DNA of 59,088 nucleotides from Bacteroidales bacterium Bact_14 (GTDB taxonomy: Bacteria > Bacteroidota > Bacteroidia > Bacteroidales > UBA932), in NCBI GenBank assembly GCA_001602865.1, contig LUZF01000007.1, positions 1 to 59,088 of the forward strand, read 5' to 3'. The translations under genes were made by a program, and so were the position numbers. The notes under the pieces were generated by a model, which had not been told where the DNA came from, made no database searches, and worked only from the letters and a program-made list of their open reading frames with translations. Shown piece after piece: positions 1 to 8,600 of this stretch (position 1 is its first letter; each line of letters starts with the position of its first letter).

Positions 1-2
1 CG

Positions 3-155
3 TGCCTCGCCGCGCGCTGCCCGACCGCCGTCGAGTTTGTCAACGGCGGCGACCGCTTCGGCGAGTCCGGCACTCCGGCGGGCCTGCTGGCCGCCTACGG
101 CCTCGACGCCGCGAACATCCGCGCAGCCGCCCTCCGCGCCATCGTCCGGAAATAA
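3..155 (+). CDS. Transketolase C-terminal end (partial)
   Basis: The reading frame is open from the window's left edge and stops with TAA at 153-155, giving about 50 codons. The residues include FGESGTPAGLLAAYGL, which matches the conserved C-terminal domain of transketolase (the NDRFGESGTP-type segment). Transketolase moves two-carbon units between sugar phosphates in the non-oxidative pentose phosphate pathway, in the cytoplasm. The body of the gene lies outside the window. The ECF sigma factor starts 3 bases after the stop, so the two may share a transcript. The related C-terminal domain of a two-subunit transketolase or of DXP synthase is possible, but the segment fits transketolase better. 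Confidence 0.7.
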   Translation, partial: CLAARCPTAVEFVNGGDRFGESGTPAGLLAAYGLDAANIRAAALRAIVRK

Positions 156-158
156 CGC

Positions 159-668
159 ATGGACAATCTGGAACAGGTTTTCAACGAAATCGTTGAGCAA
201 TACCGCGAGCGGCTGTACTGGCACATCCGCTCGCTGGTGTGTTCCCACGAGGACGCGGACGACGTGCTCCAGGATACCTTTATAAAAATATGGAAGGCGC
301 TGCCTTCCTTCCGCGGCGACTCGGAACTCTTCACCTGGGCCTACCGCATCGCGACCAACGAGTCGCTGAACTATCTCCACAAGCAGAAGATCCGCTCCGC
401 CCTCTCCTTCGAGAGCCTGCGCACGACGCTGGAAAACCGCATCGACGACGACCCCTGGTTCGACGGCGACGCCCTCCAGCGCGACCTGGCGAAGGCCATC
501 CAGGGCCTGCCGGAAAAGCAGCGCGTGGTCTTCCAGCTGCGCTATTTCGAGGAGCTGCCCTACGAGCAGATTTCGGAAATCACCGGCACTTCCGTCGGCG
601 CCCTGAAAGCGTCGTATCACATTGCTTATGAGAAAATCAAGGAGAAACTTAAACTTTCTTCCCTGTAA
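159..668 (+). CDS. ECF RNA polymerase sigma factor
   Basis: A 169-residue sigma-70 family factor of extracytoplasmic-function type, which directs RNA polymerase to a small set of promoters. Region 2 spans about residues 8-75 and includes the DADDVLQDTFIKIWKAL core-binding segment and the aromatic FTWAYRIATN segment for -10 melting. Region 4 spans about 108-162, with LPEKQRVVFQLRYFEELPY and a helix-turn-helix. Regions 1.1 and 3 are absent, as expected for ECF factors. The gene sits 3 bases after the transketolase stop and is followed by a single-pass membrane protein and a Spy-like periplasmic protein, which suggests envelope-stress control. The target promoters cannot be read from this window. 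Confidence 0.9.
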   Translation: MDNLEQVFNEIVEQYRERLYWHIRSLVCSHEDADDVLQDTFIKIWKALPSFRGDSELFTWAYRIATNESLNYLHKQKIRSALSFESLRTTLENRIDDDPWFDGDALQRDLAKAIQGLPEKQRVVFQLRYFEELPYEQISEITGTSVGALKASYHIAYEKIKEKLKLSSL

Positions 669-710
669 TCTGTCAAATGTTTGCTTTTGCGTTGAAAACC
701 CGTTTGTGAA

Positions 711-1097
711 ATGAACCGGAACCGTCCATACAAAGTCCCTGAAGGCTACTTCGAAGCGCTCGGCGCGCGGCTGTCGGAAATTCCCGAGACCTACCGCCGT
801 CCCTCCGCCTGGGATTACATGCGTCCGTACCTGGCTTATGCGGCCCTGATCCTCTGTGGCCTTGCCGTCGGTACCCTGCTGTTCCGCAATCCCGCCCCGG
901 CCGAAGCCGAGGGCGTGGACAGCTACGAGCTGATGTATTATGCGGATCTCGTCCCGCGGACGGATCCGTACGCGATTTTCGATGCGATGGAAGCGTCCGC
1001 GACGGAAGTTTCCTATACCTCCGAGGACATCGTCTCCTACCTGATCGACAGCGGCACGTCCCTGGAGGCCATCAACACCCTTTTGTATGACTTTTAA
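711..1097 (+). CDS. Single-pass membrane protein, possible anti-sigma factor
   Basis: A 128-residue protein with a short cytoplasmic N-terminus (NRPYKVPEGYFEALGARL), one membrane segment at about residues 42-60 (YLAYAALILCGLAVGTLLF), and an acidic periplasmic C-terminus of about 65 residues. The N-terminal VPEGYFE motif is common in small Bacteroidota membrane proteins encoded beside ECF sigma factors. Its place directly after the sigma gene and its topology suggest it holds or senses for the sigma factor. No known anti-sigma zinc motif is visible, so this role is inferred from context. It may instead be a hypothetical membrane protein of unrelated function. Confidence 0.6.
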   Translation: MNRNRPYKVPEGYFEALGARLSEIPETYRRPSAWDYMRPYLAYAALILCGLAVGTLLFRNPAPAEAEGVDSYELMYYADLVPRTDPYAIFDAMEASATEVSYTSEDIVSYLIDSGTSLEAINTLLYDF

Positions 1098-1109
1098 CCG
1101 CGCTTGACC

Positions 1110-1601
1110 ATGAACAGAACCATACGAATCCTCCTTGTCTCCGCCGTGCTGCTTGCCGGTGTGTCCGCGCTTGCGCAGAACAATGACCGGAAAGCGCCGC
1201 AGCGTTTCGACTGGAAAGAAAAGATGAAGACCGAGAAGATCGGATTCCTGACCTCGGAGATCGGGCTCACCCCGGACGAGGCGAAGCTCTTCTGGCCGGT
1301 CTATGAGAAGATCGAGGTCGCCCGCGAGGATGCGATGAAGCGCTCCTTCGAGGCCTTCCAGGCGCTGGAGAGCGCGCTGCGCGAAGGGAAAGGCGAGGCC
1401 GCGATCAGCGAGGCGCTGAACGAGTATCTCGCCGCCGGCGAGGAAATCTCCTCCATCGACCGCCGGTATGTCGGCGAGTACCGCCGCATCCTTTCCTCCG
1501 AAAAGATCGCGCGCCTCTATTTCGCGGAAGAAAAATTCCGTCGCAACCAGATCAACCGCCTCAACGTCGCCCCTCCCGGGGGTTCTAACCCTAGGAAATA
1601 G
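1110..1601 (+). CDS. Spy/CpxP-like periplasmic protein of the ECF operon
   Basis: A 163-residue secreted protein. I chose the ATG at 1110 over a TTG six bases upstream because it gives a clean signal peptide (about residues 1-22, ending ALAQ). The mature part is helical and charged and contains FLTSEIGLTPDEAKLFWPVY, the helix start seen in Spy/CpxP-like proteins and in Bacteroidota proteins often named sensor of ECF-type sigma factor. It probably acts in the periplasm, binding or reporting misfolded proteins or metals. It follows the membrane protein gene after 12 bases, completing a sigma, membrane and periplasmic trio. An inverted-repeat element begins about 30 bases after its stop. Confidence 0.65.
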   Translation: MNRTIRILLVSAVLLAGVSALAQNNDRKAPQRFDWKEKMKTEKIGFLTSEIGLTPDEAKLFWPVYEKIEVAREDAMKRSFEAFQALESALREGKGEAAISEALNEYLAAGEEISSIDRRYVGEYRRILSSEKIARLYFAEEKFRRNQINRLNVAPPGGSNPRK

Positions 1602-1631
1602 GTTTCGCGATCACAGGATAAGTCAGTATAA

Positions 1632-1697
1632 GCAAAAAGAAACATTTTTCTGAGTAGCCCTTTTTCCGGGATATCTCAGGAAAATGTTTCTTTTTGC
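1632..1697. repeat. Palindromic element, copy A
   Basis: Two 23-base arms (1632-1654 and 1675-1697) are inverted copies with one mismatch, around a 20-base loop. The inner arm ends read CTGAG and CTCAG, as in the copies at 22701 and 57115. It lies between the convergent sigma-operon 3' end and the lolD 3' end, so it could also work as a bidirectional terminator. Confidence 0.75.
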
Positions 1698-1714
1698 GTA
1701 ATTATCTGATTATC

Positions 1715-2368
1715 CTACAGGAATAAACCGTCTTTCATATAAAGGGTGCGGTCGCACATCTGGGCCAGCTCCGGGTCGTGGGTTACGATGATGATGGTCT
1801 GGTGGTAGCGGTCGCGGAGCTGGAAGAAGAGGCGGTGGAGGTCCGCCTTGGTCGCGGAGTCCAGGTTGCCGGAGGGCTCGTCGGCGAAGAGGATCGCGGG
1901 GCGGTTGATGAGCGCGCGGGCGATGGCGACGCGCTGCTGCTCGCCGCCGGAGAGCTCCGAGGGCTTGTGGGTGATGCGCTCGGCGAGGCCCAGGTCGTCC
2001 AGGAGGGCGAGCGCTTCCTTCTTCGCCTCGTGCTCCCTGCGTCCGGCGATGAACGCGGGGATGAGCACATTCTCCAGGGAGGTGAATTCCGGCAGGAGGT
2101 GGTGGAACTGGAAGACGAAGCCGATGCGGCGGTTGCGGAAGGCGGAGAGTTCCTTGCTCCCGAGGTGCAGCACATCCGTGCCGTCGATCTCCAGCGAGCC
2201 GCAGTCCGGCGTGGACAGGGTCCCCAGAATCTGCAGCAGCGTGGATTTTCCCGCGCCCGAGGCACCCATGATGGAGACGACCTCCGCCTCCTGCGCCTCG
2301 AAATCAATGCCCTTCAGCACCTTCAGCGCGCCGAACGACTTTTCTATGCCCTTTGCCTGGATTATCAT
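1715..2368 (-). CDS. lolD: ABC transporter ATP-binding protein, LolD-like
   Basis: A 217-residue ABC ATPase that powers release of lipoproteins from the inner membrane towards the outer membrane, or another MacB-type export step. Walker A is [11 protein letters not shown] (about residues 35-45), the signature is LSGGEQQR (about 138), and Walker B is ILFADEPSG, followed by the H-loop THDPE. The length and the short N-terminus fit the LolD/FtsE/MacB subfamily. No permease gene lies beside it, so the partner (LolCE-like) must be encoded elsewhere. A promoter with both -33 and -7 elements ends 4 bases before the ATG. MacB-type ATPases look similar, so the exact cargo is not certain. Confidence 0.8.
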   Translation of the reverse strand: MIIQAKGIEKSFGALKVLKGIDFEAQEAEVVSIMGASGAGKSTLLQILGTLSTPDCGSLEIDGTDVLHLGSKELSAFRNRRIGFVFQFHHLLPEFTSLENVLIPAFIAGRREHEAKKEALALLDDLGLAERITHKPSELSGGEQQRVAIARALINRPAILFADEPSGNLDSATKADLHRLFFQLRDRYHQTIIIVTHDPELAQMCDRTLYMKDGLFL

Positions 2369-2372
2369 ACCC

Positions 2373-2402
2373 CAAAGTTAGAAAATTTGCTTTTTTTTCA
2401 AA
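2373..2402 (-). promoter_or_regulatory. lolD promoter
   Basis: Reading leftward, TTTG (2399-2402) and TAACTTTG (2373-2380) are separated by 18 bases, matching the Bacteroidota -33/-7 consensus. Only 4 bases separate the -7 box from the lolD ATG, so the transcript should be leaderless. Confidence 0.7.
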
Positions 2403-2417
2403 AGAGCCATACCTTTG
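2386..2417 (+). promoter_or_regulatory. tRNA-Pro promoter
   Basis: TTTG (2386-2389) and TACCTTTG (2410-2417) are spaced by 20 bases, fitting the Bacteroidota -33/-7 pattern. The tRNA starts 24 bases downstream. Confidence 0.7.
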
Positions 2418-2441
2418 CCATCCCTCGCGTGCGGGGGAATT

Positions 2442-2515
2442 CGGGGTGTGGCGCAGTTGGCTAGCGCATCTGGTTTGGGACCAGAGGGTCCGGTGTTCGA
2501 GTCACCGTACCCCGA
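2442..2515 (+). tRNA. tRNA-Pro (anticodon TGG)
   Basis: A 74-base cloverleaf folds by eye. The acceptor stem CGGGGTG pairs with TACCCCG with one G-T pair, the anticodon stem TCTGG/CCAGA encloses the loop TTTGGGA, and the T-arm is CGGTG-TTCGAGT-CACCG. The anticodon TGG reads proline codons. The discriminator is A at 2515 and the 3' CCA is not encoded. The lipoprotein gene starts 44 bases later with no convincing promoter between, so the two may be co-transcribed. Confidence 0.95.
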
Positions 2516-2559
2516 CAATATTCGCGAAAACGCCGGATAATCATTTAAACTTTTACGAT

Positions 2560-3246
2560 ATGAAACGCATCCTGATGGGCATCGCCCTGGTAAGCCTGAT
2601 CTTCCTGGCTTCGTGCAACAACAAGAAAACCCAGCAAGCTCCGAAAGCAGAAGACGTTGAATTCATCCGCCTGAACGTGCCGCTCGTCGTGGAGCCGGCG
2701 AAAGTCGACGCCGCGGTCGCGCTGGCCTCGGATCTGGTCGCCGCCTCGCAGTCGGATGCGGGTATGATTGAGTATGACCTGTTCCGCAGCGAGACCCGCC
2801 CGGACTGGATGCTGATCTATGAAACCTGGAAGGACCAGCCCTCGCTGGACGTCCATTCCGCCGCGCCGCACTTCACCTCCCTCGTGCCGCAAATCCAGGC
2901 CCAGGGGAATATGACCATCGAGCAGTTCCTCCAGGTCGCGAATCCCGACAAGGCAGGCAAGAGCCTCCGCATCAACTGCCATTTCGTCGCCAAGGATGAG
3001 GCCTCCCGCGAGCAGGTCATCGCCAAGGCGAAGGAGTTGGTCGCCGCGACCCTCGCGAACGACGCCGGCGTCATCGAATATGACATCCTGACCAGCACGA
3101 CCCGCCCCCTGGAGCTTATGATTTATGAGACCTGGAAGGACCAGGCCGCGCTTGACGCCCATTCCGCCTCCGACCACTTCAAGCGCCTCGTCCCCGAACT
3201 CGGCGCCCTCTGCACCACCGTCAAGGCCGAAACCTTCTACCGGTAA
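2560..3246 (+). CDS. Lipoprotein with two tandem ABM domains
   Basis: A 228-residue predicted lipoprotein (signal peptide with lipobox LASC, Cys19) carrying two copies of an antibiotic-biosynthesis-monooxygenase (ABM/YgiN-like) ferredoxin-fold domain, at about residues 37-122 and 142-225. Both copies share the pattern G-IEYD, IYETWKDQ, LD-HS and HF--LVP, which shows an internal duplication. Single ABM domains normally pair into dimers, so the tandem form may be a built-in pseudo-dimer. Many relatives are cofactor-free oxygenases or quinone/heme-related enzymes. Placement in a lipoprotein is unusual and the substrate is unknown. The ATG at 2560 was chosen because longer starts run through the tRNA. 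Confidence 0.75.
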   Translation: MKRILMGIALVSLIFLASCNNKKTQQAPKAEDVEFIRLNVPLVVEPAKVDAAVALASDLVAASQSDAGMIEYDLFRSETRPDWMLIYETWKDQPSLDVHSAAPHFTSLVPQIQAQGNMTIEQFLQVANPDKAGKSLRINCHFVAKDEASREQVIAKAKELVAATLANDAGVIEYDILTSTTRPLELMIYETWKDQAALDAHSASDHFKRLVPELGALCTTVKAETFYR

Positions 3247-3250
3247 GCCG

Positions 3251-3490
3251 TTACGGCACGGGATCGTAGCCGGAGCCGCCCCAGGGGTGGCAGCGGAGGA
3301 TGCGCTTGAGGGAGAGCCAGAAGCCCTTGAGGGGGCCGTACCTGCGGAAGGCCTCGAGGGCGTACTGCGAACAGGTCGGCGTGAAGCGGCAGCTCGGCGG
3401 CTTCAGCGGCGAGATGCAGAGCTGGTAGAACTTGATCAGCAGGATGAAAGGCGCGGCCAGCACCTTTCTCAGAAACGATCCGGCGCTCAT
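3251..3490 (-). CDS. yidD: Membrane protein insertion efficiency factor YidD
   Basis: A 79-residue YidD-family protein that helps the YidC insertase place proteins in the inner membrane. The family signature is clear: a hydrophobic N-terminal helix ([20 protein letters not shown]), then [14 protein letters not shown] and a C-terminal [14 protein letters not shown]. The invariant cysteines of the family are present. The gene overlaps the end of rnpA by 4 bases (ATGA-type), the conserved rnpA-yidD order found in many bacteria. It is the last gene of the leftward operon and ends only 4 bases from the convergent ABM lipoprotein gene. Confidence 0.95.
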   Translation of the reverse strand: MSAGSFLRKVLAAPFILLIKFYQLCISPLKPPSCRFTPTCSQYALEAFRRYGPLKGFWLSLKRILRCHPWGGSGYDPVP

Positions 3491-3876
3491 GGCTGGGTCG
3501 TTTTTGCGTCAGTCGGAGCGGCGAGCCGGGTCAGCACTTCCGCCACCGCGGCGCGGATGGTTTCGAACGGGAGTACTTCCGGGGAATTGTAGAGGAAAAG
3601 GATGTCCCGGTGGCCCTCCGCTGCGCCCAGGAGGGATTTCTGGGTGCGGTAGGCTTCGCGGATGCGGCGCTTCAGGAGGTTGCGCCGGACGGCGCGCTTG
3701 AACAGTTTCTTCGGCACGGACACGACGATGCGGTCCGTCTCCGCCCCGTTCGGGGCGACCCAGCAATAGTGGAGGCAGGAACAGCTTCCCCGGCGGCCCT
3801 GGGCGATGAGCCGGGAAATGTCGTTCTTGCCGCGCAATCTCTCCCCGCGGGAGAGGCTGTTGCCGGTAGATTCCAT
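3487..3876 (-). CDS. rnpA: Ribonuclease P protein component
   Basis: A 129-residue protein subunit of RNase P, which assists the catalytic RNA in trimming the 5' leader of tRNA precursors. It contains the family's arginine-rich RNR helix, [18 protein letters not shown], at about residues 60-78, the upstream [11 protein letters not shown] strand, and an N-terminal [17 protein letters not shown]. The C-terminal stretch of about 15 residues is variable, as is usual. It lies 4 bases after hemD and overlaps yidD, so these genes are probably translated from one mRNA. The catalytic RNA gene is not seen in the window. Confidence 0.95.
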   Translation of the reverse strand: MESTGNSLSRGERLRGKNDISRLIAQGRRGSCSCLHYCWVAPNGAETDRIVVSVPKKLFKRAVRRNLLKRRIREAYRTQKSLLGAAEGHRDILFLYNSPEVLPFETIRAAVAEVLTRLAAPTDAKTTQP

Positions 3877-3880
3877 TGTA

Positions 3881-4624
3881 TTAATTATTCTGTTCGAGGT
3901 AGAGCTCGATGGCCTTGGCGGCGGAAGGGGCTTCCGGGCTCGGGCCGCGGAAGGCGGTCTCCAGGCCGGCTTCCTCCATCGCCTTGACGATGGAGCGGCC
4001 GTAGGAGCCGAAGCGGGTCCCGCCCGGCTGGAAATCCGGGAAGTTCTCCCGGAGGGACTTCACGTCCGCGGGATTGTAGAGCACCACGAGGTCGTAGGCC
4101 GCGAGGTCCACGTCCTTGAGGTCCTGGGAAACGGTCTTCACCAGCATGGCGTTCTTGAAATCCAGGCCTTTCTCTTCGAAGAGCCGGACGATGCTGCCGC
4201 CGGAGGTATCCGAAGACGTCAGGAGGAATTTCTCCCCGGCGTGGCGGGTACCGATCTGGGCGAGGACGGAGGCCGGCGTGCCGTCTCCGAAGAAAATCTT
4301 GCGCTTGCGGTACACGATGTGCTTCTGGAGGTACATCGCGACGATGTCCGTCGTGCAGAAGTACTTCATCGTCTCCGGAACCTTGATCCGGAGCTCTTCG
4401 CAGAGCGCGAAGAAAGCGTCGATTGCGTGGCGCGAGGAGAAAACGACGGCCGTATAATCCAGGATGTTGATCCGCTGGGTCCGGAACTCGCGGGACGAAA
4501 GCGGCTCGACCAGATAGAAAGGACGGAAGTCCACGCTGACCCCGTATTTCTCGCTCAGGGCGGCGTAGGGCGCCATATTCTTCGGCGTCTGCTGTGAGAT
4601 CAATATCTTCTTTATCTTACCCAT
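3881..4624 (-). CDS. hemD: Uroporphyrinogen-III synthase
   Basis: A 247-residue protein of the HemD fold, which cyclises hydroxymethylbilane to uroporphyrinogen III in heme biosynthesis. Sequence identity is always low in this family. The recognisable points are the N-terminal ILISQQTP, the YTAVVFSSRHAIDAFF segment (about residues 58-74), LLTSSDTSGG in the second lobe, and YDLVVLYNPADVKSL near residue 180. The start overlaps the end of the DUF4271 gene by 13 bases, and rnpA follows 4 bases after the stop. The hemD-rnpA-yidD order is common in Bacteroidota and supports the call. Confidence 0.85.
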   Translation of the reverse strand: MGKIKKILISQQTPKNMAPYAALSEKYGVSVDFRPFYLVEPLSSREFRTQRINILDYTAVVFSSRHAIDAFFALCEELRIKVPETMKYFCTTDIVAMYLQKHIVYRKRKIFFGDGTPASVLAQIGTRHAGEKFLLTSSDTSGGSIVRLFEEKGLDFKNAMLVKTVSQDLKDVDLAAYDLVVLYNPADVKSLRENFPDFQPGGTRFGSYGRSIVKAMEEAGLETAFRGPSPEAPSAAKAIELYLEQNN

Positions 4625-5289
4625 AATGCGGCTAGGATTCCCAGTGGCAGGAATTCAAGGGCGCAAAGATACAAAAATGTTGTGAAAGGGCCGTAAGAGT
4701 TTTGTAAAAATTGCCACTTTCGTACGAGGAAGAATAAGTAAAATATTGATAGAACGGAGATTACGAATGTTTTAACGGTTTCGTCCGCTGCGCCCGCGAC
4801 ATTCATCACCCCGACACCGGCCAGCGAAACGGCCGCGGCGAGCAGGGAATAGGTGAAAAAACAGGTGTACGCATAGCGGAAACGCTCCCCGCCGAGGATG
4901 CGGTACCGGATCATCCCGTAAATCAGCAGCCGCAGCAACAGGAAGCCCGTGACCAGACCCATCGTAACCAGGATCCTGCTCTCCGGCGCCAGGTAGCGGT
5001 CGGCAATCAGGCAGAGCGGGAGCATAAACACGGAGGACACCCAGGTCCGCGTCCGGCTCGTCTGCATATTGTATTCCGCTTCCTCGCAGCCTTTCCGGCT
5101 CGTCAGCGAATGCAGCAGCGCCGGTATCAGCCGGAGGTCGCGCAGCGTCACCACCACCGCTATCACCGCCACGAGCGTCAGTGCCGCGTTGAGCGGATTG
5201 TCGCTCCACGTGGCCTCGGCGGCAGGAAGGTATTCCCGCGGCATCATCAGTTGCCCGAAAACGAAGGTGGTGTCCTGCAACAGCATCAT
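4612..5289 (-). CDS. DUF4271 integral membrane protein
   Basis: A 225-residue inner-membrane protein with about six hydrophobic segments, including NAALTLVAVIAVVVTL, TMGLVTGFLLLRLLIYGMI, VISVLSIFYLFFLV and FTTFLYLCALEFLPLGILAA. The size, topology and position immediately before hemD match the Bacteroidota family DUF4271, whose function is not established. Its ATG shares one base with the stop of the upstream SUI1 gene (TGATG), a sign of coupled translation. No catalytic motif is visible. Confidence 0.75.
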   Translation of the reverse strand: MMLLQDTTFVFGQLMMPREYLPAAEATWSDNPLNAALTLVAVIAVVVTLRDLRLIPALLHSLTSRKGCEEAEYNMQTSRTRTWVSSVFMLPLCLIADRYLAPESRILVTMGLVTGFLLLRLLIYGMIRYRILGGERFRYAYTCFFTYSLLAAAVSLAGVGVMNVAGAADETVKTFVISVLSIFYLFFLVRKWQFLQNSYGPFTTFLYLCALEFLPLGILAALWVR

Positions 5290-5636
5290 CAGTTGCCTCT
5301 TTTCGCCTTGTACCCAAGGGAGAGCAGCAGCGCCGTGACCTTCTCGCGCAGGTCTCCCTGGATCGTGATTTCACCGTCCTTGGCGGTCCCGCCGACGCCG
5401 CAGCGCGTCTTCAGCGTCTTGCCCAGGGCGGCGAGGTCCTCCGCGCTTCCGACGAAGCCGCGGACCAGCGTGACCTGCTTCCCGGCGCGCCCGCTGCGCT
5501 CCAGCGAGACGATCAGCTTCTGGCGGGAAGGCTCGAGGGTCTCCGCCTCCGCGGCGTCATCCTCCGCGGCGTATGCGAAATCCGGATTTGTCGAATACAC
5601 GACGCCCAGCCGTTTTTTCCAGTCATTGTCTCCCAT
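5289..5636 (-). CDS. SUI1/eIF1-family translation factor
   Basis: A 115-residue protein of the SUI1 (eIF1, YciH) family, which binds the small ribosomal subunit near the P site. The conserved C-terminal domain has KQVTLVRGFVGSAEDL and GVGGTAKDGEITIQGD, which match the family's TLVRGF and GGT-KDG-I-IQGD core. I chose the ATG at 5636 (MGDNDWKKRLGV) because the longer frame to 5708 runs back through the promoter. It heads the leftward SUI1-DUF4271-hemD-rnpA-yidD operon. The role of bacterial SUI1 proteins in initiation fidelity is not settled. Confidence 0.85.
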   Translation of the reverse strand: MGDNDWKKRLGVVYSTNPDFAYAAEDDAAEAETLEPSRQKLIVSLERSGRAGKQVTLVRGFVGSAEDLAALGKTLKTRCGVGGTAKDGEITIQGDLREKVTALLLSLGYKAKRGN

Positions 5637-5649
5637 ACGAGGTGCTATT

Positions 5650-5682
5650 TTTGCAAAGATAAAGATTCCTTTTATATCTTTG
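5650..5682 (+). promoter_or_regulatory. DUF2723 gene promoter
   Basis: TTTG at 5650-5653 and TATCTTTG at 5675-5682 are spaced by 21 bases. Only 6 bases separate the -7 box from the ATG at 5689, so the mRNA is predicted to be leaderless or nearly so. Confidence 0.7.
5654..5661 (-). promoter_or_regulatory. -7 box for the SUI1 operon
   Basis: TATCTTTG read leftward, a perfect TAnnTTTG -7 element, 17 bases before the SUI1 ATG. It is back-to-back with the DUF2723 promoter. Confidence 0.65.
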
Positions 5683-5688
5683 TAGGAT

Positions 5689-8600
5689 ATGGATACCAAG
5701 AAATTCAATTTGTGGAACAGGCTGACGGGGCTGCTCGTCTTCGCCGTCTCGCTCGCGACCTACCTGTCCACGATGGAACCGACCGCCTCCTTCTGGGACT
5801 GCGGCGAGTTCATCGCCTCCTCATACAAACTCGAAGTCGGCCACCCGCCGGGAAACCCCGTTTTCCAGCTCATCGCCCGTTTCTTCACGATTTTCGGCGA
5901 CAATATGCACGCCGCGATCCTGGTGAACGCCGTCAGCGCGCTCTGCTCCGCGCTGACCATCTTCCTGCTGTACCTGACCATCGTCTTCTTCGTGAAGCGC
6001 CTGGTGCGCCCCGGCGCTGACGGCCGTTACAACCTCGCCAACGCCCTCATCATTTTCGGCAGCGGCGCGGTCGGCGCCCTCGCCTATACCTTCAGCGACA
6101 CCTTCTGGTTCTCCGCCGTCGAAGGCGAGGTCTACGGAATGTCCTCGCTTTTCACCGCCCTGGTCTTCTGGGCGATGATCCGCTGGTACGAGACTGCGGA
6201 CGAGCCGTACGCCAACCGCTGGATCGTCCTGATCTCCTTCCTGATGGGCCTGTCCATCGGCGTCCACCTGCTGAACCTGCTGACCATCCCGGCGCTCGTG
6301 TTCCTGTTCTATTACCGGAAGCGCGAGAACGGGACCTTCTCTTTCTGGGAATATGTCAAGATCCTGCTGATCTCCGTAGTGATTCTCGGGGCCATCCTCT
6401 TTGTCATCGTGCCGTGGCTGCCGAAGGCGGCCGCCTATGCGGACCTGGCCTTCGTGAACGGCCTCGGCCTGCCGTACAACAGCGGCGCCGCCTTCTTTAT
6501 GGTGGCCCTGCTGGCCCTCTGCTTCTGGGGCCTCTTCCGGAGCCTGAAGCGCGAAAAGGTGGTCCTGAACACGGTCCTGCTGTGTTTCACGACGATCATC
6601 ATCGGCTTCTCCATCTTCAGCATCTGCATCATCCGCTCCGCCGCGAAGACCCCGACGAACGAGTACCAGCCGGACAACGCCTTCACCCTCGTCCGTTACC
6701 TCTCCCGCGAGCAGTACGGCTCGAACCCGATCCTGTACGGCCAGTATTTCGACGCCCCGTATGACCTCAAGGTGAAGCGCTACTGGGCGCCGCTGAACGG
6801 GAAATATGTCCACGCGGACGGCCCCGTGGATATAAAATACAAAGCGGAAGGCAAGATGCTCTTCCCGCGTATGTGGTCTCCCAGCACCTCCGGCACCGCC
6901 AACGAGGACTTCTACGAGAGCTATATGAACGGCAAGGGCAAGCGCATCGACGGCACCGACCATAAGAAGCCGACGATGGGCGCCAACCTTGCCTACTTCT
7001 TCGACTACCAGATGAACTGGATGTACTGGCGCTACTTTATGTGGAACTTCGTCGGCCGCCAGAACGACATCCACAGCCCGACGCCCGGCGACATCTTCCT
7101 CGGCAACTGGGAGAGCGGCGTCAAGTTCCTCGACAACTACCGTCTCGGCGACCAGGCCGACGCGCCGGATATGCTGAAAAACAACAAGGGCAAGAACCAC
7201 TATTATTTCCTGCCGCTGCTCCTCGGCCTGCTGGGCCTGTTCTTTCAGTTCGGTCGCGACAAGCGCGGCTGCTGGCTGGTGTTCCTGCTCTTCTTTATGA
7301 CGGGCATCGCCATCGTCGTCTACCTGAACCAGCCGCCCTACCAGGTGCGCGAACGGGATTACGCCTATGCGGGCTCCTTCTACGCCTTCAGCATCTGGAT
7401 CGGCATCGCCGTCGCGGCGGTGTACGGCTGGCTGAAGGACCTCCTGCGCAAGGACAGTGTCGCGGCCGCCGCGGGCGTGACCGTCCTGCTGCTCTGCGTG
7501 CCCGCGCTGATGGCCGCCCAGAACTGGGACGACCACGACCGCTCCCACCGCACGAGCGCCGTCGAGATCGGCTACAACTATCTCAATTCGGCGGGGGAGA
7601 ACGGCATCCTCGTGACCCACGGGGACAACGATACCTTCCCGCTCTGGTATGCGCAGGAAGTTGAAAACGTCCGCCCGGACGTGCGCATCTGCAACACCTC
7701 CCTGCTCGGCACCGACTGGCACATCGACCAGATGAAATATGCCGTGAACGAGTCCGCGCCGCTCGACCTGCGGGTCGGCCTGGAGCAGTACCTCTACGGC
7801 ACGAATGAAGTCGTCTACATCTACGACACCCGCAACCAGGTCATCCCGCTCTCCGACGTGATGACCGTCTTCCGCCACCCGGACGCGAAGATCGTCCTCG
7901 CGAGCGGGAAGCGCGTGGATTACATTATGTCCCGCAGGTTCTCCATCCCGGTGAACAAGGAGAACGTCCTGCGCTGCGGCATCCTGTCCGAGAAGTACGC
8001 GGACCAGATTCCGGACGAGATCGTCCTCGAGATTCCGGAGGGCAAGGACTACCTGACGAAGCCGGAGCTGTTTATGCTCGACCTGCTGTCGAATTACCGG
8101 TGGGACCGTCCGCTGAACCTGCTGAATATGGCCGGCGACCTGAATATGGGCATCAAGGATTACCTGATGTTCGAGGGCTTCTCCTACCGCTTCGTCCCGC
8201 TCCGCAACACGCCGTCGAGCCGCGACGCGGGCATCGTCGACACGGACCGCCTGTATGACCTGCTGACGAACGTCTACAGCTTCGACGCCGTGAGCCGGGA
8301 AGGCTGGTATGTGGATTACCAGAACCTCTATACCTACCTGGGCGCGGTGCCGCTGCGCTCGATGTTCGTGACCGCCGCAGACGCCTTCCTGAAGGCGGGC
8401 GAGACGGAGCGCGCCATCGAGATGCTGGATATGTGCGAGGAAAAGGTGCCTGCCTCGAATTTCCCGATCGAGACGATTCCGATCGGCTTCTCCGGCAACG
8501 ACTTTATGATCACGGAGATGGTCGACCTGTACTACCGGCTGGGCCAGCGCGACAAGGCGCGGGAGCTGGGCATCGCCCTGGCGAACGAGCTCATCGTGAC

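Noticed and set aside
2353-2559. Longer start of the ABM lipoprotein gene reading through the tRNA
   Set aside because: The extra residues would be encoded by the tRNA-Pro gene and its promoter; the ATG at 2560 gives a proper signal peptide.
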